This document shows positions 52,730 through 63,090 of a DNA stretch of 64,000 nt, in pieces. This stretch comes from an uncultured Lachnospiraceae bacterium (lineage in GTDB: Bacteria; Bacillota; Clostridia; Lachnospirales; Lachnospiraceae). The stretch covers positions 1-64,000 of the forward strand of contig CACWKX010000009.1 in assembly GCA_902761585.1 (NCBI GenBank). Reading direction: 5' to 3'. The notes beneath the pieces are model-generated. The model ran no database searches. It saw only the letters and a list, made by a program, of their open reading frames with translations, and was not told where the DNA came from. The first letter of the stretch is position 1, and each line of letters opens with the position of its first letter. Both the position numbers and the translations under genes were made by a program.

Positions 52730-54054
52730 GCAAACCGATTGTTGCGATTGTCGGGAGGCCGAATGTCGGAAAATCCACGCTTTTTAACGTGCTGGCAGGC
52801 TCAAGAATCGCGATTATTGAAGATACACCCGGTGTAACCAGAGACCGCATCTATGCAGATGTCGAGTGGTCCGGGAGAAGTTTTACATTGATTGATACCG
52901 GCGGAATAGAGCCGGATGCAAAGGATATCATCCTTTCCCAGATGCGGGAGCAGGCCCAGATTGCGATTGACACGGCCGATGTCATCCTTTTCCTGACGGA
53001 TTTCCATCAGGGACTGGTCGATGCGGACGCGAAGGTTGCTGACATGCTGCGCCGAAGCCATAAGAGTGTTCTGCTGGTTGTCAACAAGGTTGACAATTTT
53101 ATCAAAGATGAGGCGGGCGTCTACGAGTTTTACAATCTTGGAATCGGCGATCCGCATCCGATTTCCGCGGCGAACCGGACGGGAATCGGCGATCTGCTTG
53201 ACGAGGTGCTGAAGGATCTTCCGCAGGCACAGCCTGGCGAGATGGAGGATGACCGGCCCAAGGTCGCCATTGTCGGAAAACCGAATGTCGGGAAGTCTTC
53301 TCTGATCAACGCACTGCTCGGCGAGAACCGCCTGATCGTGTCTGATATTGCGGGAACCACCCGGGATGCGGTGGATGCTGTCGTGAAGCACAATGGAAGA
53401 GAATATGTATTCATTGATACAGCGGGTCTTCGCCGCAAGAACAAGATTAAGGAAGACCTTGAGCATTATATGATCGTCCGGGCCGTGACGGCGGTTGAGC
53501 GTGCGGATATCGCAGTCCTCGTGATTGATGCGAAGGAAGGCGTGACGGAACAGGATGCCAAGATCGCCGGGATTGCCCATGAGCGGGGCAAGGGAATCAT
53601 CGTGGCGGTCAACAAGTGGGATGCCATCGAGAAGGACAACAGCTCCGTGAAAAAGTTCACGGATCGGATCCGGAATACCCTTTCCTTCATGCCGTACGCG
53701 GACATCATGTTTATCTCCGCAAAGACAGGGCAGAGAATCCAGAAACTCTACGATGAGATTGACACGGTTCTGGACAGCAGTAAAAGGCGCGTGGCGACCG
53801 GCGTGCTCAACGAGATTCTGTCGGAGGCGACCGCCATGCAGCAGCCGCCGACAGACAAGGGAAAGAGGCTCCGCTGCTACTATATGACCCAGGTCTCTGT
53901 AGCACCGCCGACTTTTGTCCTCTTTGTAAATGACAAAAAGCTCGCGCATTTCTCTTATATGAGATATATCGAGAACCAGATCCGCGAGACCTTCGGGTTC
54001 AAGGGAACGGCCATCCGGATTCTGGTGCGGGAGAAGAAGCAGAAAGATCAGTAA
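52726..54054 (+). CDS. der: GTPase Der (EngA)
   Basis: A 442-residue tandem GTPase needed for 50S ribosome maturation. The first G domain has GRPNVGKST (9-17) and DTGG; the second has GKPNVGKSS (about 184-192) and DTAGLRRK. The C-terminal KH-like domain covers about 355-440. Start overlaps the DUF512 gene (ATGA). Confidence 0.97.
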   Translation: MSKPIVAIVGRPNVGKSTLFNVLAGSRIAIIEDTPGVTRDRIYADVEWSGRSFTLIDTGGIEPDAKDIILSQMREQAQIAIDTADVILFLTDFHQGLVDADAKVADMLRRSHKSVLLVVNKVDNFIKDEAGVYEFYNLGIGDPHPISAANRTGIGDLLDEVLKDLPQAQPGEMEDDRPKVAIVGKPNVGKSSLINALLGENRLIVSDIAGTTRDAVDAVVKHNGREYVFIDTAGLRRKNKIKEDLEHYMIVRAVTAVERADIAVLVIDAKEGVTEQDAKIAGIAHERGKGIIVAVNKWDAIEKDNSSVKKFTDRIRNTLSFMPYADIMFISAKTGQRIQKLYDEIDTVLDSSKRRVATGVLNEILSEATAMQQPPTDKGKRLRCYYMTQVSVAPPTFVLFVNDKKLAHFSYMRYIENQIRETFGFKGTAIRILVREKKQKDQ

Positions 54055-54075
54055 CGGCTTCGGAAGGAACAAGAA

Positions 54076-54753
54076 ATGGAAGTGTGGTACAGGCTGATCA
54101 GCCTTTTGATCGGATATGGATTCGGGCTGTTTCAGACAGCAATCGTGATTGGAAAGATCCAGGGGTTCGATATCCGGAAAGTGGGGAGCGGGAATGCCGG
54201 CACGACCAATATGCTTCGGACAAAGGGAGCGAAGGATGCGCTGCTGACGCTGATCGGTGATTTTATGAAGGCGGTCTGTGCAGTGCTGATTGTGCAGGCT
54301 GTCTTTGCACGCAGGGCACCCCAGATGCTTGTGCTTCTGAAGATGTATGCCGGTGTCGGCGCCGTACTCGGACATGACTTCCCGTTCTATCTTCGCTTCA
54401 AAGGGGGCAAGGGTGTTGCGACAACAGCGGGCGTGATTGCAGCGATTTCACCGCTTGCGGGAATTCTGTGTATTGTGTTCTTTTTCATCCTGTTTTTTCC
54501 GCTCCATCTCGTATCTGTCTGCTCCCTGTCCGCTTACAGCTTCTTCTTTCTCCAGGTCCTGATCCTGGGAGCTCTGGGCCGGTTCCATATGGCCGTCCCG
54601 TATGTCATCGAGATGGATATTCTGGCAGCCGTCCTGACAGGACTTTGCTTCTGGCAGCACCGCTCCAACATCAGAAGACTGATGAGGGGGGAGGAAAAGA
54701 AGGTTTATCTCCACAGAAGTCTGAATGAAGAAGTGCAGAAGGGAAGAAGATAA
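54076..54753 (+). CDS. plsY: Glycerol-3-phosphate acyltransferase PlsY
   Basis: A 225-residue integral membrane enzyme that acylates glycerol 3-phosphate from acyl phosphate, starting phospholipid synthesis. The conserved loops are GSGNAGTTNMLR (about 37-48) and RFKGGKGVATTAGV (about 108-121). Five or so membrane spans. It follows der by 21 bp in the usual clostridial arrangement. Confidence 0.95.
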   Translation: MEVWYRLISLLIGYGFGLFQTAIVIGKIQGFDIRKVGSGNAGTTNMLRTKGAKDALLTLIGDFMKAVCAVLIVQAVFARRAPQMLVLLKMYAGVGAVLGHDFPFYLRFKGGKGVATTAGVIAAISPLAGILCIVFFFILFFPLHLVSVCSLSAYSFFFLQVLILGALGRFHMAVPYVIEMDILAAVLTGLCFWQHRSNIRRLMRGEEKKVYLHRSLNEEVQKGRR

Positions 54754-54757
54754 CTTG

Positions 54758-54786
54758 TTGACTTCATCGCTTTAAAGCGTTAAAAT
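54758..54786 (+). promoter_or_regulatory. Promoter of the TrpX-like gene with palindrome in the spacer
   Basis: TTGACT (54758-54763) and TAAAAT (54781-54786) with a 17-bp spacer. The spacer holds the perfect 12-bp palindrome CGCTTTAAAGCG (54768-54779), placed where a repressor would block RNA polymerase. No T-box or terminator is seen in the short leader. Confidence 0.75.
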
Positions 54787-54863
54787 TCTCCTTGAATTTC
54801 ATCTCCGCGACGCCCGGCTTTGCCAGGGAACGGGACATCCATTCATGAAGGAGGATTTTTAGT

Positions 54864-55883
54864 ATGAATCAGAAAGTTGTACGGATCCTTGCGGCTGCTT
54901 CAGTTTCTGCCATGACACTTTCAGGCCTTGCTCTGCCTGTATATGCAGGAGAGACTTATCATGTAGGGATCTGCCAGCTCGTGCAGCATCCGGCGCTCGA
55001 CGCAGCGACGAAGGGCTTCAGGGAAGAGCTCCAGAAGGAGCTTGAAGCCGACGGGGACTCTGTTGAGTTCGATGAGCAGAATGCAGCAGGAGATTCCGCA
55101 ACCTGTGCGACGATTGTGAATTCCTTTGTGACGGATGGCGTGGATCTGATCATGGCGAACGCGACGCCGGCACTTCAGGCAGCACAAGCGGCGACCGGAT
55201 CCATTCCGATCCTTGGCACGAGCGTGACCGATTACGGGACGGCGCTTGATATTTCCGACTGGAAGGGAACGACCGGGACAAACATTTCCGGGACTTCCGA
55301 CTTGGCGCCGCTTGACAAGCAGGCGGCTTTGTTCAAGGAGCTTCTTCCGGATGCGAAGAATGTTGGCATCCTGTACTGCTCGGCAGAACCGAACTCCAAG
55401 TACCAGGCGGACACGATCACCCCGGATCTGGAGAAAGAGGGATATAAAGTAACCGCTTATACCTTCGCAGATTCGAACGATCTTCAGACTGTCGCAACGA
55501 CAGCCTTCACGGAGAATGATGCAGTCTACATCCCGACAGATAATACGGCAGCATCCAATACCGGTATCATCAAGGCTGTCTCGCTCGACAAAAAGGTGCC
55601 TGCAATCTGCGGGGAGGAAGGAATCGCCGAGGGATGCGGCATCGCGACCCTGTCCATCAGCTACGAGGAACTCGGGCAGACAACCGGTTCGATGGCATAC
55701 CAGGTTCTGAAGAAGGGCGCGGACATCTCCTCGATGGAGGTCCAGTTTGCACCGAATGTGACGAAGGAGTATAATGCAGAGCTCTGTGATGCCCTTGGCA
55801 TCAAGGTTCCGTCGGACTATGTGGCAATCGGCGCTCAGAGCGAGACGGAGGCGGAAACCGAGGCTGCAACCGAGGCAGAGTAA
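54864..55883 (+). CDS. TrpX-like ABC transporter substrate-binding protein, without lipobox
   Basis: A 339-residue ABC substrate-binding protein of the PF04392 type (HVGICQLVQHPALDAATKGFREEL). In streptococci this family (TrpX) serves tryptophan uptake; the ligand here is inferred at most. The signal MNQKVVRILAAASVSAMTLSGLALPVYAGETYHVG has no cysteine. The C-terminus ends in SETEAETEAATEAE, nearly identical to MetQ. GGAGG precedes the ATG. The permease follows after a 246-bp gap with its own promoter. Confidence 0.85.
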   Translation: MNQKVVRILAAASVSAMTLSGLALPVYAGETYHVGICQLVQHPALDAATKGFREELQKELEADGDSVEFDEQNAAGDSATCATIVNSFVTDGVDLIMANATPALQAAQAATGSIPILGTSVTDYGTALDISDWKGTTGTNISGTSDLAPLDKQAALFKELLPDAKNVGILYCSAEPNSKYQADTITPDLEKEGYKVTAYTFADSNDLQTVATTAFTENDAVYIPTDNTAASNTGIIKAVSLDKKVPAICGEEGIAEGCGIATLSISYEELGQTTGSMAYQVLKKGADISSMEVQFAPNVTKEYNAELCDALGIKVPSDYVAIGAQSETEAETEAATEAE

Positions 55884-55940
55884 GGAGAACCAGGCGGATA
55901 AGTCATCCGGGCGGACGGGGCCCGGGCGAATCCTGGAGGG

Positions 55941-55970
55941 TTGACTTTCGCACGGATTTGACAGTATATT
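55941..55970 (+). promoter_or_regulatory. Internal promoter before the TrpY-like permease gene
   Basis: TTGACT (55941-55946) and TATATT (55965-55970) with an 18-bp spacer. Initiation near 55977 gives a leader of about 153 nt to the permease start. Confidence 0.6.
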
Positions 55971-55985
55971 CATTAGGACGTATAG

Positions 55986-56056
55986 GGAAAGGCCGCAGAG
56001 AGGCGCCCCGCATGCGGGATGCTGCTGCGGCTTTTTCAAAGCCGCAGGCGCTTTCC
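55986..56056 (+). promoter_or_regulatory. Candidate attenuator with mutually exclusive hairpins
   Basis: GCCGCAG (55992-55998) can pair with CTGCGGC (56025-56031), followed by TTTTT (56032-56036): an intrinsic terminator enclosing the palindrome CCCGCATGCGGG. Alternatively, CTGCGGCTTT (56025-56034) pairs with AAAGCCGCAG (56038-56047), and GGAAAG (55986-55991) with CTTTCC (56051-56056), which would destroy the terminator. Confidence 0.6.
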
Positions 56057-56129
56057 GGGCAGAAAGACCAGGGCGGCTGGACTGAGCTTTCAGCCCGACA
56101 CGATTCAGGACGCAGGAGGATAGAAACCC

Positions 56130-57065
56130 ATGAGTTTACTCGCATTGAGCCCGCTCCGGCTGTTTGCCGCTATGCCGGGCAACATCGCACAGGGAATTAT
56201 CTGGGGAATCATGGCGGTGGGAGTCTATATGACATTCCGACTGCTGAATTTCGCAGATCTGACTGTTGACGGTTCCTTTACGACAGGGGGTGCGACGGCA
56301 GTCATGCTGATCACAGGCGGCGTCCCTGCCTGGGCAGCGCTTCTTCTGGCGTTCCTGGTGGGAATGGTCACGGGACTTGCAACGGGTCTTCTTCACACAA
56401 AGCTAGGCATCCCGGAGATTCTCGCCGGCATCCTGACACAGATCGCCCTGTATTCGATCAACCTGAGGATCATGGGAGGAAAGGCAAATCAGGTCGTATC
56501 AGTTGACAAATATCATCTGGTCGTCACCATGCGGAAGATTCCGCTGGCGATTCTGTCAGGCGGCATCATCTGTTTTGCCATCATCTGCATCATGTACTGG
56601 TTCTTCGGGACAGAGATCGGGTCGGGTATCCGTGCAACGGGCTGTAATCCGAACATGGCGAAGGCTCAGGGAATCAACGTCGGTTCCATGAAGGTGCTGA
56701 CCCTGGCGCTCTCGAATGGACTTGTCGCACTGGCTGGAGGTCTGCTGGCTCAGTACCAGGGCTTCGCGGATATCAACATGGGCAGAGGCTCCATCGTCGT
56801 CGGGCTGGCAGCAGTGATCATTGGTGAGACACTGGGCGAAGCCATCTTCGGCAGAAGGCTGAATTTCATGGGACATCTGCTCTTTGTGGCTATCGGAGGC
56901 GTGATCTACTACATCGTCATCGGCTTCGTGCTCTGGCTCAAGATGCCGGCGAACGATCTGAAGCTGTTTACAGCCATCGTGGTGGCGATCTTCCTGGCTG
57001 TGCCGTATCTGCAGGCAAAGTCGAGGAATTCATTCGCGAAAGCGGCAAAGAAGGGGGCTGAGTGA
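56130..57065 (+). CDS. TrpY-like ABC transporter permease
   Basis: A 311-residue permease of the BPD_transp_2 (branched-chain type) family with about eight to nine spans (GIIWGIMAVGVYMTFRLLNFADLTVDGSFTTGGA...). This is the permease that accompanies PF04392 binding proteins. GGAGG precedes ATG 56130. The ATPase gene begins 1 bp after its stop. Confidence 0.9.
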   Translation: MSLLALSPLRLFAAMPGNIAQGIIWGIMAVGVYMTFRLLNFADLTVDGSFTTGGATAVMLITGGVPAWAALLLAFLVGMVTGLATGLLHTKLGIPEILAGILTQIALYSINLRIMGGKANQVVSVDKYHLVVTMRKIPLAILSGGIICFAIICIMYWFFGTEIGSGIRATGCNPNMAKAQGINVGSMKVLTLALSNGLVALAGGLLAQYQGFADINMGRGSIVVGLAAVIIGETLGEAIFGRRLNFMGHLLFVAIGGVIYYIVIGFVLWLKMPANDLKLFTAIVVAIFLAVPYLQAKSRNSFAKAAKKGAE

Positions 57066-57066
57066 G

Positions 57067-57879
57067 ATGGCGAACGCACCGCTGATGCTGGAACTGAACC
57101 ATATCCGGAAAACATTCAACAAGGGAACCATCAACGAAAAGCCGGCCCTTCTGGGCGTGACACTCAAGCTGAATCCAGGAGACTTCTGCACGGTCATCGG
57201 TGGAAATGGTGCTGGCAAGAGTACCTGTCTGAACGCGATCGCCGGTGTCTGGCCGGTGGACGGCGGGTCGATCATTGTGGACGGGGAGAATATCACCGGA
57301 CTACCGGAATACAAAAGAGCGGAATTCCTCGGACGTGTCTTCCAGGATCCGATGAATGGAACAGCGGCTACAATGCAGATCGATGAGAACCTGGCGCTTG
57401 CCGCGAGGCGCGGAAACAGAAGAGGACTCGGCTGGGGCATCACAAAGCAGGAACATGAGATCTACCATGAGCAGCTGAAAACGCTCGAGCTGGGACTTGA
57501 GGACCGTATGACGCAGAAGGTCGGACTATTATCCGGTGGACAGAGGCAGGCGTTGACATTGCTGATGGCGACGCTGAAGAAACCGAAGCTGCTGCTGCTC
57601 GATGAGCATACAGCGGCACTTGACCCGAAGACAGCCGAGAAAGTTCTGCATCTGACAGACGAGATCGTGAAGAGGGATAGTCTGACCGCTCTGATGGTCA
57701 CGCATAATATGCGCGACGCGATTCGGATGGGAAACCGTCTGATCATGATGAACGAGGGTCGGATCGTCTACGAAGTGTCTGGGGAAGAGAAAAAGCATCT
57801 GCAGGTGTCGGACCTGCTCGAGAAATTCAGTGATGTCTCGCATGGGCAGTTTGCAAATGACCGCATGATGCTTGCGTAA
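57067..57879 (+). CDS. TrpZ-like ABC transporter ATP-binding protein
   Basis: A 270-residue ATPase: Walker A GGNGAGKST (about 45-53), the family-specific FQDPMNGTAATMQIDENLALAARRG, signature LSGGQRQALTLL and Walker B LLLLDEHTAALD. It completes the three-part importer. A strong terminator follows at 57935. Confidence 0.92.
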   Translation: MANAPLMLELNHIRKTFNKGTINEKPALLGVTLKLNPGDFCTVIGGNGAGKSTCLNAIAGVWPVDGGSIIVDGENITGLPEYKRAEFLGRVFQDPMNGTAATMQIDENLALAARRGNRRGLGWGITKQEHEIYHEQLKTLELGLEDRMTQKVGLLSGGQRQALTLLMATLKKPKLLLLDEHTAALDPKTAEKVLHLTDEIVKRDSLTALMVTHNMRDAIRMGNRLIMMNEGRIVYEVSGEEKKHLQVSDLLEKFSDVSHGQFANDRMMLA

Positions 57880-57934
57880 TAGATATCTTTGGACGAGATG
57901 AATAAACCTGCCCGGCAGAAAGAGGGGGCAGCCC

Positions 57935-57978
57935 AAACAGCCGGAATGACAGACCTGTCTGTGATTCCGGCTGTTTTT
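57935..57978 (+). terminator. Terminator of the TrpXYZ-like operon
   Basis: AAACAGCCGGAAT (57935-57947) and ATTCCGGCTGTTT (57964-57976) form a 13-bp perfect stem ending in TTTTT, just upstream of metF. Confidence 0.93.
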
Positions 57979-57998
57979 ATGAAAGGACAGATAATACG

Positions 57999-58901
57999 AT
58001 GGCTTCCTTTATGAAATTCAGTGATCTGATGAAGAAGCGCCAGACCCTCTCCTTCGAAGTCTATCCGCCGAAGACGGAGAAGGGGATGAACAATCTGCCG
58101 GGTATGATCCGGCGGCTGGGGGAGCTTCAGCCGGATTATATTTCCTGCACCTATGGAGCTGGCGGAAGCAATGTCGGCAAAAACAGGGAGGTTCTCCGCG
58201 AGGTGGAGAAGGTTGCGGTCCCGGTCACCCATCTGACCTGTATCGGTCAGACGAAGGAGAGCGTGAGAAGACAGCTCCAGGCCTATCTTGATCAGGGTGT
58301 CACACACATCCTTGCGCTCAGGGGGGATATCCCGTATGGCCAGAACGGCACGGGAGGAGCGTTCAGCCACGCGACAGATCTGGTCGCCTTCATCCGGAAA
58401 GAGTTCGGGACCGCCTTTGAGATTGCAGTCGCAGGAACGCCCGGCGGTCACGTGGAGTGCTCAAGCCTTGAGGCTGATATCATGCATCTTCGTCAGAAGC
58501 AGGATCTGGGGGCGGATTACATCATCACGCAGCTTTGCTTTGACATGGATGTGTTCCGGCGCTGGTATGAGGCGATCCGAAAGGCAGGAATCACCATCCC
58601 GGTTGATGCAGGCATCATGCCGGTCATTTCAAAGAAATCGGTGATCAGTCAGTGCTTCAGCCACAATGCCTGCCCGGTTCCGCGCGATCTGGCTCTTGTT
58701 CTGACACACAACTGGTTTGATACAGACCCGGAGGGAAATGAAATCCCGGGGGCCAGGGAAGCGTTTCGGGAGGAAGGAATTGCCTATACGGTCCGGCTCC
58801 TGGAGCAGTATATCGCGGAGGGCATCGATGGGATCCACCTCTATACGATGGACAGAAGTGAGGATGTGAGGGAAGTCCTTCAGCGGGCCGGCCTTCGGTA
58901 A
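57999..58901 (+). CDS. metF: 5,10-Methylenetetrahydrofolate reductase MetF
   Basis: A 300-residue flavoprotein barrel that reduces methylene-THF to methyl-THF for methionine synthesis or acetogenic one-carbon flow. The conserved start LSFEVYPPKTEKG, the segment TCIGQTKESV...LALRGDIPYGQ and the VDAGIMPVISKK motif are present. It lies just after a terminator, with AAAGGAC before the ATG, and leads metF-fchA-folD. Confidence 0.94.
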   Translation: MASFMKFSDLMKKRQTLSFEVYPPKTEKGMNNLPGMIRRLGELQPDYISCTYGAGGSNVGKNREVLREVEKVAVPVTHLTCIGQTKESVRRQLQAYLDQGVTHILALRGDIPYGQNGTGGAFSHATDLVAFIRKEFGTAFEIAVAGTPGGHVECSSLEADIMHLRQKQDLGADYIITQLCFDMDVFRRWYEAIRKAGITIPVDAGIMPVISKKSVISQCFSHNACPVPRDLALVLTHNWFDTDPEGNEIPGAREAFREEGIAYTVRLLEQYIAEGIDGIHLYTMDRSEDVREVLQRAGLR

Positions 58902-58951
58902 GATGGGTGTCTGACAGAATTGGACAGACTGGGAATCAGGGGGAAAAGACG

Positions 58952-59605
58952 GTGAGAGAGCATGTCGAACAGATGCAGCAGATGACGCTTGCAGATTTTA
59001 CGCAGGAGCTTTCGGGAAATGCCCCAGTCCCGGGCGGCGGAGGGACGGCGGCGCTCTGCGGTGCGCTTGCGGCCTCTCTCAGCAGCATGGTTGCCTCACT
59101 GACGGTTGGAAAGAAAAAGTATGAAGCGGTTCGGGAGGACATGAACGCTCTGATCCGGGATGCCGGCCGGCTGCGTGAAGAATTTCTGAATCTCATCGAT
59201 GAAGATGCAGAGGCATTTAAGCCGCTTGCTGCAGCGTACCGTCTTCCACAAGGGACAGAGGAAGAGAAGGGGGCCCGCAGGTATGTGATGGAGCAGGCAC
59301 TCAGTCGCGCAGCAGAATCGCCGCTCCACATCCTGGAGAAGACACAGGAGACGCTGACACTTGTGAGGACTGCTGCCAGAAAGGGTTCCATGATCGCTGT
59401 TTCGGATGCCGGCTGCGCGGCTGCAATTCTCGAGGCTGCTGCCCGTTGTGCTGCCCTGAATGTCACGGTCAACACCAGACTGATGGGGGATAAGGAGGCG
59501 GCCGGGTGTCTGGAACGGCGGGCGCAGGAAATTCTTGCTGAATGCCAGAAAGAATCTGAGAACATCTATCTGTCAGTCAGCAGCTTCCTTCAGCTGAACC
59601 AGTGA
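58952..59605 (+). CDS. fchA: Formimidotetrahydrofolate cyclodeaminase FchA-like
   Basis: A 217-residue protein of the FchA family (MTLADFTQELSGNAPVPGGGGTAALCGALAASLSSMVASLTVGKKKY, a signature glycine-rich opening) that forms methenyl-THF from formimino-THF, or acts as a methenyl-THF cyclohydrolase partner. GTG 58952 follows AGGGGGAAAAG; GTG 58907 in frame is an alternative. It sits between metF and folD. Confidence 0.88.
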   Translation: MREHVEQMQQMTLADFTQELSGNAPVPGGGGTAALCGALAASLSSMVASLTVGKKKYEAVREDMNALIRDAGRLREEFLNLIDEDAEAFKPLAAAYRLPQGTEEEKGARRYVMEQALSRAAESPLHILEKTQETLTLVRTAARKGSMIAVSDAGCAAAILEAAARCAALNVTVNTRLMGDKEAAGCLERRAQEILAECQKESENIYLSVSSFLQLNQ

Positions 59606-59665
59606 ACCGGAAAACGCGGAGGCAAACAGAGTGAACGGAATGCACACAACGGAGGACAACGGCAT

Positions 59666-60511
59666 ATGGCACAGCTGATGCTCGGAAAGGACGTGAACGA
59701 GTCCCTCGCAGACAGGATCAGAGAGAAGATTGCAGAGGCGGAGAAGACAGGGGTCGTTCCCGGCCTTCTGATCATCCGGGTCGGAGAGAAGGAGAGTGAT
59801 CTGTCCTATGAGAAGGGTGCTGTGAAAAGGTGCCGTTCATTCGGAATCAATGTGAGGACGGTTGTTTATCCTGAGCATGTGGGCGAGGAGGAGCTTCTGG
59901 CTGCGATTCATGGGGCCAATGAAGACCCGGCTGTCCACGGCGTCCTCCTTTTCCGTCCGCTTCCAGGTCATCTGAACGCATCCCGGATTGAAAATGCGCT
60001 CTCTCCGTCAAAGGATGTCGACGGCATGACAGATTTGTCGCTCAGTGGTGTCTTTCAGGGGAAAAATCTCGGGTATCCTCCCTGCACGGCGCAGGCGGTG
60101 ATGGAGATTCTCGACCATTACCGGATTGATCCGAAGGGGAAAAGAGCGGTGGTTGTCGGCAGATCCTCTGTAATCGGAAAACCAGTCGCAATGATGCTGC
60201 TGCAGCGGCATGCGACCGTGACAATTGCACATACGCGGACAGCCGATCTTCCATCTGTGGCAAGGGAAGCGGATATCCTGGTTGCTGCTGCCGGTCATGC
60301 GGGAGTTGTCAAAGGAGCATTTCTGCGCCAAGGGCAGGTTGTCATCGACGTAGGCATCAATATCGGACCGGACGGAAGGCTGTGCGGGGATGTTGTCTTC
60401 GAGGAGGCTGAGCCTGTTGTATCGATGATTACGCCGGTGCCACGGGGAGTCGGAGCGGTTACGACATCCGTGCTGGCGCTTCATGTGGCGGAGGCGGCAC
60501 TGAAGAAGTGA
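59666..60511 (+). CDS. folD: Bifunctional methylene-THF dehydrogenase/methenyl-THF cyclohydrolase FolD
   Basis: A 281-residue enzyme interconverting methylene-, methenyl- and formyl-THF. The SYEKGAVKRC segment contains the catalytic Lys/Tyr region, GVLLFRPLPGHL matches the substrate loop, and VVVGRSSVIGKPVAMMLL the NADP site. GGAGGA precedes ATG 59666. Confidence 0.94.
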   Translation: MAQLMLGKDVNESLADRIREKIAEAEKTGVVPGLLIIRVGEKESDLSYEKGAVKRCRSFGINVRTVVYPEHVGEEELLAAIHGANEDPAVHGVLLFRPLPGHLNASRIENALSPSKDVDGMTDLSLSGVFQGKNLGYPPCTAQAVMEILDHYRIDPKGKRAVVVGRSSVIGKPVAMMLLQRHATVTIAHTRTADLPSVAREADILVAAAGHAGVVKGAFLRQGQVVIDVGINIGPDGRLCGDVVFEEAEPVVSMITPVPRGVGAVTTSVLALHVAEAALKK

Positions 60512-60591
60512 CGGGGAAAACAGCAGATGCAGCGTGGCAATCGATAGATTCACATTGAAAACATACAGGGAAAGAAGGAGATGGAAGAATC

Positions 60592-61449
60592 ATGAAACTA
60601 GGACTGGTGCTGGAAGGCGGTGGCATGAAATGTGCGTATACAGCTGCGATTCTGGACCGCATGATGGACGACCAGGTGAAGCCGGATTATGTGATCGGCG
60701 TATCGGCAGGGTGTGCGTGCGGCGCTTCCTTTCTGGCGGGACAGCGGGACAGAAACAGAAGATTCTTCGTCGACCATGTACAGGATCCGGAATACCTTGG
60801 CCTTCAGGCCTGGAAGAGCAGCGGCTCCGTTTTCAATTTGAGGCGTATTTATCAGGACTATACGGCAGAGGGAGGCATCGACCCGCTTGACTACGACGCA
60901 ATGGTCAAAAATCCTGCCGAGTGGTGGGCGGTCGCGACCGATGTGGAAACCGGAAAACCACATTATTTCACCAAGGAGGACGTCTCTGCGACCGATTATT
61001 CAGCCATCATGGCCAGCTGTTCCATTCCGGTTGTCTGCAGGCCGATTGAGGTGCGCGGAAGAAAATACTGTGACGGCGGATGCAGCAACTCCCTGCCGGT
61101 GCAGCATGCGCTGGAGGCAGGCTGCGACAAAGTCATTGTCATTCTGTGCAGACCGAAGGATTCCGTCAGGGAACCCGAAAAGATGAGGTTTGCCTATCGG
61201 ACAGTGCTTCGGAACTACCCGAACCTGATCCATTCCATCGAGATGCGGCATATCCGCTATAACCGCCAGCTCAGAGCGACACGGAGGCTGGAGGAGGAGG
61301 GGCATGCATTCATCTTTGCACCGCATGAACCGATTCATGTCTCGACCTACACAAAGGATCCCGGCGTGCTGCAGGGAATTTACGACACAGGTCTCAGAGA
61401 GTATGAGGAGGACAGGACAAGGTTTGAAACATTTCTGAAAAGAAGCTGA
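60592..61449 (+). CDS. Patatin-like phospholipase
   Basis: A 285-residue patatin-fold acyl hydrolase. It starts with the oxyanion-hole loop GLVLEGGGMKCAYTAAIL, has the nucleophile Ser38 in IGVSAGCACG and the catalytic Asp161 in YCDGGCSNS. No signal peptide, so cytosolic; YjjU-type family. The physiological lipid substrate is unknown. Confidence 0.9.
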   Translation: MKLGLVLEGGGMKCAYTAAILDRMMDDQVKPDYVIGVSAGCACGASFLAGQRDRNRRFFVDHVQDPEYLGLQAWKSSGSVFNLRRIYQDYTAEGGIDPLDYDAMVKNPAEWWAVATDVETGKPHYFTKEDVSATDYSAIMASCSIPVVCRPIEVRGRKYCDGGCSNSLPVQHALEAGCDKVIVILCRPKDSVREPEKMRFAYRTVLRNYPNLIHSIEMRHIRYNRQLRATRRLEEEGHAFIFAPHEPIHVSTYTKDPGVLQGIYDTGLREYEEDRTRFETFLKRS

Positions 61450-61493
61450 CCGCAGAAAATGTTTGAATCTGAAGAATTGTTCTAAAAATATAA

Positions 61494-62948
<1,455 letters not shown>

Positions 62949-63017
62949 CAGAGATTTTTGAGTCGGTCTCTGCAGAGAAGAAGGACCTGTATAGAGACTG
63001 ATCCTAGATGAAAAAGA

Positions 63018-63069
63018 GGAGGGGACGCTCGCCCGGCACTTGCCGCCGGCGAGCGTCCCCTCCTTTTTT
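63018..63069. terminator. Terminator between gdhA and the glucosaminidase gene
   Basis: A 16-bp stem, GGAGGGGACGCTCGCC (63018-63033) with its complement at 63048-63063, then TTTTTT; AAAAA on the left makes it work for both convergent genes. Confidence 0.95.
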
Positions 63070-63090
63070 GATTATTCACTGGATCATAAG

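Noticed and set aside
52801..54375. 524-codon open frame antisense to der and plsY
   Set aside because: It is a shadow of strongly conserved genes; its His/Arg/Leu-rich composition is typical of antisense frames in this GC range.
54787..54863. T-box or tryptophan leader peptide before the TrpX-like gene
   Set aside because: The leader is short, has no T-box motif, no Trp codons and no terminator.
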